Source of the DNA: Jiulongibacter sp966250325
GTDB lineage: Bacteria; Bacteroidota; Bacteroidia; Cytophagales; Spirosomataceae
Assembly (NCBI GenBank): GCA_966250325.1
Contig: CBINGY010000022.1
Span: 1 to 64,000, forward strand
Direction: 5' to 3'
DNA: 64,000 nucleotides
A program made the position numbers and the translations under genes. Positions 49,795-59,016 of the stretch are shown one piece after another; position 1 is the first letter of the stretch; each line of letters opens with the position of its first letter. The notes below the pieces were generated by a model, which had not been told where the DNA came from, made no database searches, and worked only from the letters and a program-made list of their open reading frames with translations.

Positions 49795-51120
49795 ATGAAC
49801 GCAAAAAACCGCGTAAGGGCATTGCTATGCCTGTACTCCAGCCTCCTTTTGAGTGGCTTTTACGCCCGCTCCCAGTCCCTGTCTGTGGGTGATAGTCTCC
49901 CGGCTTCCCTTTGGGAAACTTCACTCTCTGTAGTCAATCACCCGGCAGAGACCCTCACCCTGTCGGCGTTTAAAGACCGCCTGCTTATCCTGGATTTCTG
50001 GGCTACCTGGTGCGGGCCGTGTATCGGCATGCTTCCCCGGCAGGATAGCCTGCAGAAACAGTTTGTCTCTGAGCTTCAGATTTTGCCTGTTACCTATGAG
50101 TCCGGTTCGGTTGTCTCTGCCTTTCTGGAAAAGTATGCCCTGCGTAAAGGACTGTCTTTTCAGGAGCCTGAGGTAGTCAGTGATACCCTGCTCAGCCGTT
50201 TTTTTCCTCATAGCACTGTCCCTCATTACGTCTGGATCAAAGACGGGGAAGTAAAGGCGATCACTGGGCATCAGGAGGTCAACTCCGAAAAGATCACAGC
50301 CATGCTTGCCCGGCAGGCCGTAACTCTGAAAACCAAAAATCAGACCGCCCCGCTGGGCTATGCTCCCGGTCGGGTGTCGCTTACAGAATTTGTCTCCCGC
50401 AATCACCCGGACCTTCTGGCAGAATTTGGCTTCCGCTCCCTGCTCTCTGGCAATATTCCCGGGCTGGCCTCCCAGGTAAAAGTGGTTCGCCCGGTGGATG
50501 AGTCCTCTTCCTGGCGGTTTACCTTTACCAATGTACCGCTACTTAGGCTCTTTCAGTTCGCCTATGGTCAGGGTGCCTCCTTTACCAACCTTTCTTCCAT
50601 CCTGATCGAAACCCCGGACTCGGCCCGCGTGATGCAGCCCCGAAGTGTCACCGATTTCATGGAATGGAACCTGAAACATGCCTGGTGCTATGAATTGTTG
50701 CTGCCCGCGTCGGTTTCCGGTGATGGCTTTGCCTTCCTTCGCGGCCAGCTGAGCTTACTTTTCCCCGACTTTCAGGCCGTGGTGGAAAACCGGCTTATGC
50801 CCGTGCTGGCCCTGGAGCGTAATCCGGGCTCACCGCTCTCTGTTTCTCCTTCGGCTTCTTTCAGTGAATCCTACGATGGCTTCACCTATGAATTTACCGG
50901 TACAGCTACCCAGTTTGTCAGAGGTCTGAACGGTATCTATCTGGGTGGTATCTCCGAAACCGTCATTGACAGAACCGGCAGTGACCAGACCCTCGATCTG
51001 AGCCTTCAGGCCAATATGAGCCAGGTTGCTGAGCTGGACAGGGCCCTGCGGCCTCATGGACTTCGTCTGAGCAAAACCACAGCCACTATTCCGGTACTCG
51101 TCATTAAAGACGCCCCCTGA
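49795..51120 (+). CDS. TlpA-like thioredoxin with C-terminal DUF3738-like domain
   Basis: 441 residues with a signal peptide (ALLCLYSSLLLSGFYARS). The first domain is a TlpA/ResA thioredoxin with FWATWCGPC (redox Cys73 and Cys76). The second half ends with SETVIDRTGSDQTLDLSLQ and ATIPVLVIKDAP, the pattern of DUF3738 (TIGR03435). It probably reduces or rearranges disulfides in the periplasm, tethered to an outer-membrane partner. It is the first gene of the TlpA-SusC-SusD operon, with a 21-nt gap to susC-like gene. Confidence 0.88.
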   Translation: MNAKNRVRALLCLYSSLLLSGFYARSQSLSVGDSLPASLWETSLSVVNHPAETLTLSAFKDRLLILDFWATWCGPCIGMLPRQDSLQKQFVSELQILPVTYESGSVVSAFLEKYALRKGLSFQEPEVVSDTLLSRFFPHSTVPHYVWIKDGEVKAITGHQEVNSEKITAMLARQAVTLKTKNQTAPLGYAPGRVSLTEFVSRNHPDLLAEFGFRSLLSGNIPGLASQVKVVRPVDESSSWRFTFTNVPLLRLFQFAYGQGASFTNLSSILIETPDSARVMQPRSVTDFMEWNLKHAWCYELLLPASVSGDGFAFLRGQLSLLFPDFQAVVENRLMPVLALERNPGSPLSVSPSASFSESYDGFTYEFTGTATQFVRGLNGIYLGGISETVIDRTGSDQTLDLSLQANMSQVAELDRALRPHGLRLSKTTATIPVLVIKDAP

Positions 51121-51141
51121 TCACTCTTAAACCAGTTAGCT

Positions 51142-54100
51142 ATGCGTACATTTCTTCTTGTCTTTCTATTACCGCTGGCCTCTTGGGCCCAGTTTCTGAT
51201 CACCGGGCGGGTGCTCGATGATTCCGGAAGTCCTCTGCCCGGAGCCTCGGTGCGTCTGCAGGACTCTCAAACCGGTACCACCACCGACGAAAACGGAGCA
51301 TTCCGTCTCCCTGCTGCCATCCCGCATGTCAGTCTGGTGATTTCCTTCATTGGCTATGAGTCCCGGACGGTAAGCGTGAGCCTTCCTTTAACTTCGGCTT
51401 TGAGCATTACCCTCCGCCCGGAAGAAAACACCCTGCAGGAAGTCACCGTCTCTACGGGTTATCAGGTGCTCTCTCCCGAACAGACCACCGGCTCCTATTC
51501 CAAAACCGGCACAGCCCTGCTTAACCGAAGGGTGAGTACAGACCTGATCAGCAGGCTGGAGGATCTTTCTCCCGGTCTGGTGTTTAACAAAGGGAAAGGC
51601 GGGGCTGCCCAGCTGCTTATACGCGGGCAGCATACTATCAACTCTTCGGCGGCTCCGCTGATCGTCATTGATAACTTTCCCTATGACGGAGATCTTGCCA
51701 ACATCAACCCCAACGATGTGGAAAGTGTGACCATCCTCAAAGATGCCTCAGCAGCTTCCATCTGGGGCTCACGGGCCGGAAACGGCGTGATCGTTATCAC
51801 CACCAAGGCCGGAAAAGTCAGTCCCATGCGGGTTTCCTTTAATGCCAATGTCTCCTCCGGAAGCAAGCCTGATCTCTTCTATCAGCCCCGCATGTCAACA
51901 GCCGACTTCATTGAACTGGAAAAAGGGTTCTTTCAGGCAGGAAGATACAGCCCGGCCCTTCGCAGTGCCAACCACTATCCGCTCACCCCGGTAGCAGAGC
52001 TCATGCTGGCAGCCAGTCTGAGTCAGATCTCTCAGCAGGAGGCAGACAGCCGTATTCAGGAGCTGGCAGCTCTGGATGTCCGCAAGGACTATCACCGCTA
52101 CCTCTACCGGTCGTCCCTGAATCAGCAGTACTCCCTGGGGCTTAGTGGAGGCAGCAATGCCCTGAACTATTACCTCTCTGGAGGCTATGACAACAACCGC
52201 TCTGCTTTGGCAGGAAATCACAGCGAGCGGTACACCTTTAATCTGTCTAACACCTACAATCTCAGCCGTCAGTTTCAGCTGGCTTCTTCGGTCTATTTCA
52301 GCTCTAACCAATCGCTGTTACGAAATCCCGGCTTGCCTTCGTATACGAATCCCCTGAGCGGATTCAGCGGCACCCGCATGTATCCGTATGCACAGCTGGC
52401 GGATGATTCCGGTAATCCCCTGGAGCTGATCAATCAGTACCGCCCGGCTTTTCAGCAGGGAAAGGAAGATCAGGGCTTTCTGGACTGGGGATACGGCCCC
52501 TTGCAGGAGATGGAGCGGGTAAGCCGAAGCTCTGATGCCACCGATCTGAGACTGAACCTTTCGGCCAACTATAACCTCAGTGAGGCTCTCTCTCTGAAAG
52601 TGCTTTATCAGTTTAACCGGGGACAGTCTGCCAACGGGCAGCTCTATGACAGCCAATCCTACTTTGCCCGCAACGAGGTCAACCGTTTTACGCAGATAGA
52701 CTCCAATGGAAAAATCTTCCGTCCGCTGCCTGCGGGCGGAATTCTGGATGAGTCTGAATCGGTCTATCAGGTGCATAATCCCCGGCTTCTGGCCAATTAT
52801 TCCAAAACTCTGGCTGCGGGTCGGGAACTTCTCGCGATGGCTGGTTTTGAACTCAGGGATTACCAGTCTAAACTGGTCACCGGAAGACTTTACGGTTATG
52901 ATCCGGAACATGCCACTTCCCTTCCCGTAGATTATACCTCGCTTTTTGTGTCCGCGGTCAATCCGTCCACCTCCTTCCGGATTGACAACCGTGACAGCCG
53001 GGCTGAAAGCACAGACCGCTATCTTTCCTATTTTGCCAATGTGGCCTATACCCATGCTTCCCGCTATACCTTCTCTCTGAGTGGCAGGCGGGACATGAGC
53101 AACCTCTTCGGGGTAAGCTCCAATCAGAAGGCCATACCTCTGTGGTCGGCTGGTATGGCCTGGAACCTGCATAAGGAATCGTTCTACAGCCTCCGCTGGC
53201 TGCCCCATCTGAAACTCAGAGCTACCTACGGGGTTGCCGGAAACAGCAACAAAAACGTATCGGCTTATACGACAGCGGCCTACAGCTCCGGCGTGGATCA
53301 GCTCACCGGGCTTCGCTATGCCTCCATCCTCAATCCTCCTAATCCGGAGTTACGCTGGGAGCGGGTGAGCACCCTGAATCTGGGAATGGATTTTGAGACG
53401 GCAGGCAGACGTCTTTCGGGAAGTATAGACTACTACCTCAAAGCTGGCAAAGACCTGATCGGTGATCGGCCCTACCCGGGCTCTTCGGGGGTAAAGACCC
53501 TGACCGGTAATTATGCCCAAACCCGTGGGAACGGCCTGGATGCCCGGCTGAACATGCAGTGGGCCCGAAAGGCTTTTGGCTGGAACACCCTCTTTAACTT
53601 AAGCTATATCACCGACCGCGTAACCCGCTACGATGTGACCAGCAACAGTGCCGTGTATCTGGGCAGTGCAAACGGGGCGGGTGTGCTTCCTCTGGAAGGC
53701 AGACCGCTTTTTTCTGTGTACAGCCTGCCCTGGGCAGGGCTTGATCCTGCCAACGGTGATCCCTTGGGTTACCTGAACGGGGAGCCTGACAAGGATTACT
53801 ACAGCCTTACTTCCATCCCTGCTGCTGATATGATCCACAACGGGTCTGCACGACCTGTGGTATCGGGGGCGGTGATCAACAGCTTCTCCTGGAAGGGTTT
53901 TTCACTTTCGGTTAATGTCAACTACAAGCTGGGCTATTATTTCCGCCAAAGCTCGGTCAACTACCGGGATGTACTTACTGCAAATCTGGCTCATGGGGAT
54001 TACAGCAAACGATGGATGAAGCCGGGAGATGAACTGCATACACAGGTTCCTTCCATGCCTTCATCCATCAATGATAACCGCGATGCGTTCTATGCGTTTT

Positions 54101-54336
54101 CAGAGGTGCTGGTCAGCAGGGCAGATCATATTCGTCTGCAGGACATCAACCTCAGCTATCAGCCGGGAAAAGGGCTGACGGACCGTCTTCCTTTTCAGTC
54201 TCTTCAGCTGTATCTGTATCTGAACAACCTGGGCATACTCTGGAAGGCGGATCGCTCCGGACTGGACCCGGACTATTATTTCTCGGATTACCGGCCACCG
54301 CTGAGCTCCAGCCTGGGCCTGAAAGCGAACTTTTAA
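51142..54336 (+). CDS. SusC/RagA-type TonB-dependent outer-membrane protein
   Basis: 1064 residues. Signal peptide (MRTFLLVFLLPLASWAQ), carboxypeptidase-regulatory-like domain (ITGRVLDDSGSPLPGASVRL), plug domain with QHTINSSAAPLIVIDNFPYD and SVTILKDASAASIWGSRAGN, then a long beta-barrel to the end. It should import a large solute with the partner SusD lipoprotein, energised by TonB. The gene lies 6 nt before susD-like gene; substrate class cannot be read from the sequence, and no glycoside hydrolase is nearby. Confidence 0.96.
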   Translation: MRTFLLVFLLPLASWAQFLITGRVLDDSGSPLPGASVRLQDSQTGTTTDENGAFRLPAAIPHVSLVISFIGYESRTVSVSLPLTSALSITLRPEENTLQEVTVSTGYQVLSPEQTTGSYSKTGTALLNRRVSTDLISRLEDLSPGLVFNKGKGGAAQLLIRGQHTINSSAAPLIVIDNFPYDGDLANINPNDVESVTILKDASAASIWGSRAGNGVIVITTKAGKVSPMRVSFNANVSSGSKPDLFYQPRMSTADFIELEKGFFQAGRYSPALRSANHYPLTPVAELMLAASLSQISQQEADSRIQELAALDVRKDYHRYLYRSSLNQQYSLGLSGGSNALNYYLSGGYDNNRSALAGNHSERYTFNLSNTYNLSRQFQLASSVYFSSNQSLLRNPGLPSYTNPLSGFSGTRMYPYAQLADDSGNPLELINQYRPAFQQGKEDQGFLDWGYGPLQEMERVSRSSDATDLRLNLSANYNLSEALSLKVLYQFNRGQSANGQLYDSQSYFARNEVNRFTQIDSNGKIFRPLPAGGILDESESVYQVHNPRLLANYSKTLAAGRELLAMAGFELRDYQSKLVTGRLYGYDPEHATSLPVDYTSLFVSAVNPSTSFRIDNRDSRAESTDRYLSYFANVAYTHASRYTFSLSGRRDMSNLFGVSSNQKAIPLWSAGMAWNLHKESFYSLRWLPHLKLRATYGVAGNSNKNVSAYTTAAYSSGVDQLTGLRYASILNPPNPELRWERVSTLNLGMDFETAGRRLSGSIDYYLKAGKDLIGDRPYPGSSGVKTLTGNYAQTRGNGLDARLNMQWARKAFGWNTLFNLSYITDRVTRYDVTSNSAVYLGSANGAGVLPLEGRPLFSVYSLPWAGLDPANGDPLGYLNGEPDKDYYSLTSIPAADMIHNGSARPVVSGAVINSFSWKGFSLSVNVNYKLGYYFRQSSVNYRDVLTANLAHGDYSKRWMKPGDELHTQVPSMPSSINDNRDAFYAFSEVLVSRADHIRLQDINLSYQPGKGLTDRLPFQSLQLYLYLNNLGILWKADRSGLDPDYYFSDYRPPLSSSLGLKANF

Positions 54337-54341
54337 ACCTG

Positions 54342-55649
54342 ATGATCATGAACAGATTCCTTCTATTATTCCTGTTTTCTATTCTCCTGGCCTGTGAGTC
54401 AGATTTTCTGGAGGTTCGGCCCCGTAAATCTCTGCTGGTGCCTTCTACCCCGGAAGATCTGGAAGCTCTGCTGAACAATAGCCGGGAGGTGATGAACATT
54501 GCCGGTTACCTTACGCTGGTAAGTGACGGGGACTTCCGGATCGATGAAAACATCCTGCCGTATCTGGCAGAGCCCATGCGGATTCATTATGCCTGGTCGG
54601 ATGCCACCACCAACTGGATCGGTGACTGGGACTATGCCTACAAGCAGATCTTTTATGCCAATGTGGTGCTGCAGGGGCAGGCCACTCCGGAGCTCAAGGG
54701 CAGGGCCTTGTTTTACAGGGCCTGGGCTCTGCATCTGCTGGCTCAGCAGTTTGCGGCTGTCTATGACTGGGAAACCGCTGCCTCTGAGCCGGGCATCCCC
54801 TGTCCCCTAAGTCCCGATGTGAATCACAAAGCTCAGCGGGGCACCTTGGAGGAAACCTACCGCCAGATTTTTGATGACCTGCTGGAAGCAGAGGAACTGC
54901 TGCCATCGACTCCGGCATTCAGCACCCAGCCTTCCCAGGCAGCTGTGCTGGCTCTGCAGGCACGGCTTTATCTCATCACCGGAGCGTATGATCAGGCTCT
55001 GACAGCCACAGAGCGGGCTCTTGAGCTACAGGGTGACTTACTGGATTATTCAGACATAAATCCCGGTCTGGCAACCTCCTTTCCGGTGCCCTTTGTAAGT
55101 GCTAATCCGGAGATTATCTATTATGCCATCGGCAATACCAGCTTTACTGGCAGTACTTATGCTTTTGCAGATTCTTCGCTGTACAGCCTCTACGGGCCGG
55201 CTGATCTGAGAAAGCAGCTCCTGTTCAATTCAGCCCTGAACTTTAAGGGCTCCTACTCAGGTGGTGCTACTCCTTTTATGGGTCTGGCTACCGATGAGCT
55301 TTATCTCATTAGAGCTGAATGCCTGGTCCGCACCGGCCAGATGCAGCAGGCTTTGTCTACCCTGAATTTTTTCAGAAGTAAACGATATACTCCCCAGGCT
55401 TTGCCTGTGACAGAAACCGGGACTGAAGAGGTGTTGAAAATTATTCTGGAAGAACGAAGGAAAGAGCTGGTGGGAAGGGGTACTGCCTGGATGGATCTTC
55501 GCAGGCTCAGCAAATCCCCCGGGCTTAGGCGTTCGCTAACACGCGTGATTGCGGGTGAAACTCACACCCTGGAGCCGCAAAGCAGCAGATTTGTCATGAA
55601 AATACCTTTGGACGAAGTCTTATACAGCGGAATTCAGCAGAATCCCTGA
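54342..55649 (+). CDS. SusD/RagB-type outer-membrane lipoprotein
   Basis: 435 residues with a lipoprotein signal (FLLLFLFSILLAC, Cys at the lipobox; start probably the third codon, ATG at 54348). The mature protein has the SusD TPR-like helical core (ALFYRAWALHLLAQQFAAVY) and the C-terminal region LRRLSKSPGLRRSL. It forms the lid over the SusC barrel and binds the substrate outside the cell. A strong hairpin terminator (55659-55693) ends the operon. Confidence 0.95.
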   Translation: MIMNRFLLLFLFSILLACESDFLEVRPRKSLLVPSTPEDLEALLNNSREVMNIAGYLTLVSDGDFRIDENILPYLAEPMRIHYAWSDATTNWIGDWDYAYKQIFYANVVLQGQATPELKGRALFYRAWALHLLAQQFAAVYDWETAASEPGIPCPLSPDVNHKAQRGTLEETYRQIFDDLLEAEELLPSTPAFSTQPSQAAVLALQARLYLITGAYDQALTATERALELQGDLLDYSDINPGLATSFPVPFVSANPEIIYYAIGNTSFTGSTYAFADSSLYSLYGPADLRKQLLFNSALNFKGSYSGGATPFMGLATDELYLIRAECLVRTGQMQQALSTLNFFRSKRYTPQALPVTETGTEEVLKIILEERRKELVGRGTAWMDLRRLSKSPGLRRSLTRVIAGETHTLEPQSSRFVMKIPLDEVLYSGIQQNP

Positions 55650-55658
55650 TAATTCATA

Positions 55659-55693
55659 GCCGCACCACCCGGCTGGGAGGTGCGGCTTTTTTT
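55659..55693 (+). terminator. Intrinsic terminator of the TlpA-SusC-SusD operon
   Basis: A 12-bp stem with one mismatch (GCCGCACCACCC / GGGAGGTGCGGC, loop GGCT) followed by seven T residues, 10 nt after the SusD stop. Confidence 0.9.
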
Positions 55694-55700
55694 CAGGTAA

Positions 55701-55952
55701 TCAGAATACCCGGTCTCCATACACCACATCCGATATGTTGCCGAACTCATCCATGTGAGCCTTGCATTGACGGTAGGTGTTGTTATCACAGTTCACCGAT
55801 TCCCCCGATGAAATAGGCTGCCAGTTTGGAGCCCCGGCACCTGGTGTCACATTTTTAACATTCGGCTCCGCAAAAATTGCGTTACCGGCAATAGCCAGTC
55901 CACTACCAAGAAGAAGAGCGGCAACAGGAAGAAATTTAATTACTCGTTTCAT
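55701..55952 (-). CDS. Small secreted protein of the DUF6520 type
   Basis: About 83 residues with an N-terminal helix that looks like a signal peptide (MKRVIKFLPVAALLLGSGLA) and a short mature part with two cysteines (VNCDNNTYRQCKAHMDEFG). This size and layout are those of the DUF6520 family, which in Bacteroidota occurs next to MauE/DoxX membrane proteins, as here. An earlier in-frame ATG at 55964 adds four residues. Function unknown; the two cysteines may be oxidised by the neighbouring redox protein. Confidence 0.75.
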   Translation of the reverse strand: MKRVIKFLPVAALLLGSGLAIAGNAIFAEPNVKNVTPGAGAPNWQPISSGESVNCDNNTYRQCKAHMDEFGNISDVVYGDRVF

Positions 55953-56070
55953 AGTCTTATACATTTATTAATTGAAAGATTTCCCCTACTCTGTTTTCAG
56001 GTTTTCGGGTAAGCCCCTGGTTCCGTTGGCGTGTTTCCCAAACCAGCCAATGGAATCTTTTTAGGATTTG

Positions 56071-56505
56071 CTATGTCATAATATGTTTTGGTTTAGCGTG
56101 AAACATTACTATGCCCATCAGAGAAAGAGCCATAAAGAATAGATTAAAAGCCAGGTGAACTTCAAAACCGGCCTTCCCCAGAATTCCGCCGCAGCTACAG
56201 GGCACACGGTCAAAAAAATCGAGTACTACCAGAGCCATGTAGGCTGAAAAAAGGGAAAGTAAAACTGTGGATACACAGAAGCCTGCATAACGCGTAGTTT
56301 GGAAAACCAGCAACAGACAGACAAGAAGCCCGGCAACAGGTATAAGCCAAACTAAAACTTCAGAAGAACCTTCCGGTAAAACCTGATTATCAAGTTGAGC
56401 CCTGAACTGTGACACATTACTAAGCTTCAATATTGCAGCATATGAGTATAAAGCAGCAAGAATGGCGGCGATTACGGCTGGCAGATCTGTTAATTTGAAC
56501 TTCAT
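56071..56505 (-). CDS. MauE/DoxX-family redox-associated membrane protein
   Basis: About 144 residues with four transmembrane helices (about 8-26, 55-75, 80-105, 118-140) and the motif VPCSCGG in the loop between helices 3 and 4, as in MauE and DoxX-like proteins that support disulfide formation. Start at 56505 (MKFKLTDLPAVIAAIL) is preferred over the open frame to 56535. It is upstream of the DUF6520-type gene on the same strand, with a 118-nt gap. Confidence 0.85.
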   Translation of the reverse strand: MKFKLTDLPAVIAAILAALYSYAAILKLSNVSQFRAQLDNQVLPEGSSEVLVWLIPVAGLLVCLLLVFQTTRYAGFCVSTVLLSLFSAYMALVVLDFFDRVPCSCGGILGKAGFEVHLAFNLFFMALSLMGIVMFHAKPKHIMT

Positions 56506-56652
56506 AATTATCCGGATGATGGTATGCTCACCCAAAGTTCAATTAGCCAGCCGTGGGAGGAAACAGGAAAACGGTGAGAAATATATGGATCCTGATCATG
56601 TAGGATTCCGGCATTCTGTAACACTTCTTTGTCTTACTCTGTAAGAGCAATA

Positions 56653-57585
56653 CTATTTCTTACTAAAGAATCGGGCATAATTGTAGCGGAAGGTACTCTC
56701 ATCATTATACCCCACTTCCATATAAACATCACTTACCGGAATGCCGCTGGTAATCATTCCAAGTGCAGATCGCATTCTTAATTGTGTTCGGTATTCCTGA
56801 AGGCCAATCCCGAATTCCCGCCGGAAAGAAGCCCTTAATGCTCTGTCTGAGATTTCAAAATGAATGGCAATTTCCCCGATACCAAGGTCTGTATCTCTGT
56901 AATGTTCCTCCAGATAGGCTCTTGCCCGGTACGGAATACTTTGTAACTGGATTCTCATCAGATCCACATACACCTGGAGGGTGCGGGAAACATAGAGTCG
57001 CAGCAATCCGTCAACAGCTCCTGCCCCGCCCCTCAGTTCTGTATAGATACTTTTAAGCCAGGTTTTTATCCGTAAAGTCATTCGGCAATAAGGAAAGACA
57101 AGACCAGGTTCTGATACCTTTTCAGTTGCCTTTAGGAGTTGACCCAGGCCGGGCATATCTTCAGAGACAAATTCAAGCCATGACTTATCCAAACTTAAAC
57201 ACACCGCGGTGTGACTTCCTTCAGGCATTTGAATAATGAATGTGCCGCTTCGGTTAAAACTGATTCCAAAATGTTCGCTGCGAACGTAGGAAATGTAAAA
57301 ACCATCCGTACTTCTGAAATCCAGATTCCCTTCCAGCAGGAAGAAAAGAAAGTACTTGTTTTCGTTCACTTCATAGCTCATTTGAAAGGGTTTCAGGCAT
57401 TTTATTTCAAATAGCTCTACATAAAAGGGTTTTCTTTGAAGACTTTGACTAAGAAGTTCAGCCGATTCAAACCGGGTATGCCTGATTTCCTTTGCTCCGG
57501 TAAAAGGATACCTGCACCAGTCAGGTAATCTTTCAGAAGTTTCCTTAACTACTTCTTCATGTATGAACTTATAAGGTCTGCTCAT
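56653..57585 (-). CDS. AraC-family transcriptional regulator
   Basis: About 310 residues starting MSRPYKFIHEEVVKETSERL (an earlier ATG at 57669 is open). The C-terminal helix-turn-helix pair is LGIGEIAIHFEISDRALRAS and SGIPVSDVYMEVGYNDESTF, the normal AraC layout. The N-terminal part is a cupin-like effector domain. It lies upstream of MauE on the same strand and divergent from the AONS-family gene, so it may control the envelope genes. Effector unknown. Confidence 0.85.
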   Translation of the reverse strand: MSRPYKFIHEEVVKETSERLPDWCRYPFTGAKEIRHTRFESAELLSQSLQRKPFYVELFEIKCLKPFQMSYEVNENKYFLFFLLEGNLDFRSTDGFYISYVRSEHFGISFNRSGTFIIQMPEGSHTAVCLSLDKSWLEFVSEDMPGLGQLLKATEKVSEPGLVFPYCRMTLRIKTWLKSIYTELRGGAGAVDGLLRLYVSRTLQVYVDLMRIQLQSIPYRARAYLEEHYRDTDLGIGEIAIHFEISDRALRASFRREFGIGLQEYRTQLRMRSALGMITSGIPVSDVYMEVGYNDESTFRYNYARFFSKK

Positions 57586-57689
57586 AGCTTCAGATTTATC
57601 AGAAAATCGCTTATTTCCACACGGAGAACCGGCACATTTTGAGGCATTTCTATGCTTTTTTTCAGACAATCTATAAAAAATTGAATATT

Positions 57690-57711
57690 TATTTCACACT
57701 AGTGTGAAATA
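57690..57711. promoter_or_regulatory. 22-bp perfect palindrome upstream of the AONS-family gene
   Basis: Half-site TATTTCACACT followed at once by its reverse complement, 33 nt before the ATG at 57744. Length and perfect symmetry fit a TetR-family operator; the TetR gene at 59017 is the second gene of the same operon, so autoregulation is likely. Confidence 0.75.
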
Positions 57712-57743
57712 TTTTTTATTCTTGTTCTAAAAAAACAAACAAT

Positions 57744-59012
57744 ATGAACAAGAACTTCACCCTACTTAGTCTCAGGGATTTTGAGAATATCCCCGGGGCA
57801 ACCATCAACGAAAGGGCCGCTGCCACCGGAGAATACCTGGATTACCTGGAATCGGCCCGCATGTTAAATTACCGGCTGCCGGCATTAACCGGTTGTGGCC
57901 CGGAACTGGAACTGGACAACCACGGAACTCTGAAAAAGGGAAAGTACATCAGCTTCGTAAGCAATGACTATCTCGGGTTTACACAGCATCCGCTTATCAA
58001 GCATACTGCCGCAGAAGCTATCCGGAAATACGGTTCCGGCTCCGGAGCCTCTCCCCTGATTGGCGGCTTCTACGATTTTCACCGGCAGATAGAAAACAGA
58101 CTCTGTGAATTTTTTGGTCGCCCTGCAGGTTCGGCACTAATTTATACGACAGGATATACGGCAAATAGTGCCACGCTTTTAAGTCTGCTCACCAAAGAAG
58201 ACATTGCTATTGTCGATATGGCAGTTCATACCAGTGTATACGAGGGAATTAGCCATACTAATACCAAGCGTTTCCCGCACAATGACCTCGAAAGTCTGGA
58301 ACGCGTATTGCGAAGTACCCAGGGTATCTATAATTCACGGCTCGTAGTAGTGGATGGTGTATATTCTCAGGATGGCGATCTGGCACCTCTTAATAAAATC
58401 GTTTCGTTATGCAGAAGTTACAATGCCCTCATTCTGGTAGATGATGCACATGGAATCGGAGTAGTGGGTGAAACTGGTCGCGGAGCCTTACAGGTATTTG
58501 ATCTTCTGGACAAAGTAGATTTCATCACGGGCACTTTCAGTAAAACGTTTGCTTATGTCGGAGGCTATGTCATTGCCTCCCCCGAGGTAATCCGTTACCT
58601 ACAGTTTCAATCCAGACAATATGCTTTCTCCGCTTCCGCACCTCCTTCAATCCTGGTTGTTGACCGGGCACTGGACCTCCTGGATCAGGAACCACACTGG
58701 CAGAAAATGCTCTGGGAAAATATTTCATACTATAAAAACGGGCTGGAAACACTGGGACTGGATACCGGAACCACAGAATCTGCCATTATTCCGGTGAAGG
58801 TAGGAGATCAGGAGAAAACCCTGCAATTAGGTAAATTGCTTCTGGAAAACGGAATCTATACAAACCCTATCACTTACCCGGCTGTTTCGCAGAAAGATTC
58901 ACGTATACGTATGAGCGTAATAGCCACTCATACCCGGCCTCATCTGGATAAAGCTCTCAATGTATTTGAATATGCAGCCAAAAAGTTGAATATTTCAGGT
59001 CATCGAACCTGA
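57744..59012 (+). CDS. AONS-family PLP-dependent acyltransferase
   Basis: 422 residues of the alpha-oxoamine synthase family (KBL, AONS, serine palmitoyltransferase, ALAS). The PLP lysine is Lys267 in GTFSKTFAYVGGYV, with the ring-contact motif VDDAHGIG (232-239) and the N-terminal substrate-binding glycine-rich GSGSGASPLIGG (97-108). It condenses an amino acid with an acyl-CoA, releasing CO2. Which pair is used (for example serine with a fatty acyl-CoA for sphingolipids) cannot be decided here. It lies 4 nt before the TetR regulator. Confidence 0.9.
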   Translation: MNKNFTLLSLRDFENIPGATINERAAATGEYLDYLESARMLNYRLPALTGCGPELELDNHGTLKKGKYISFVSNDYLGFTQHPLIKHTAAEAIRKYGSGSGASPLIGGFYDFHRQIENRLCEFFGRPAGSALIYTTGYTANSATLLSLLTKEDIAIVDMAVHTSVYEGISHTNTKRFPHNDLESLERVLRSTQGIYNSRLVVVDGVYSQDGDLAPLNKIVSLCRSYNALILVDDAHGIGVVGETGRGALQVFDLLDKVDFITGTFSKTFAYVGGYVIASPEVIRYLQFQSRQYAFSASAPPSILVVDRALDLLDQEPHWQKMLWENISYYKNGLETLGLDTGTTESAIIPVKVGDQEKTLQLGKLLLENGIYTNPITYPAVSQKDSRIRMSVIATHTRPHLDKALNVFEYAAKKLNISGHRT

Positions 59013-59016
59013 TTAC

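Noticed and set aside
52318..53208. 296-codon ORF antisense to the SusC-type gene
   Set aside because: It is a shadow of the GC-rich codon pattern of the real gene; no family features.
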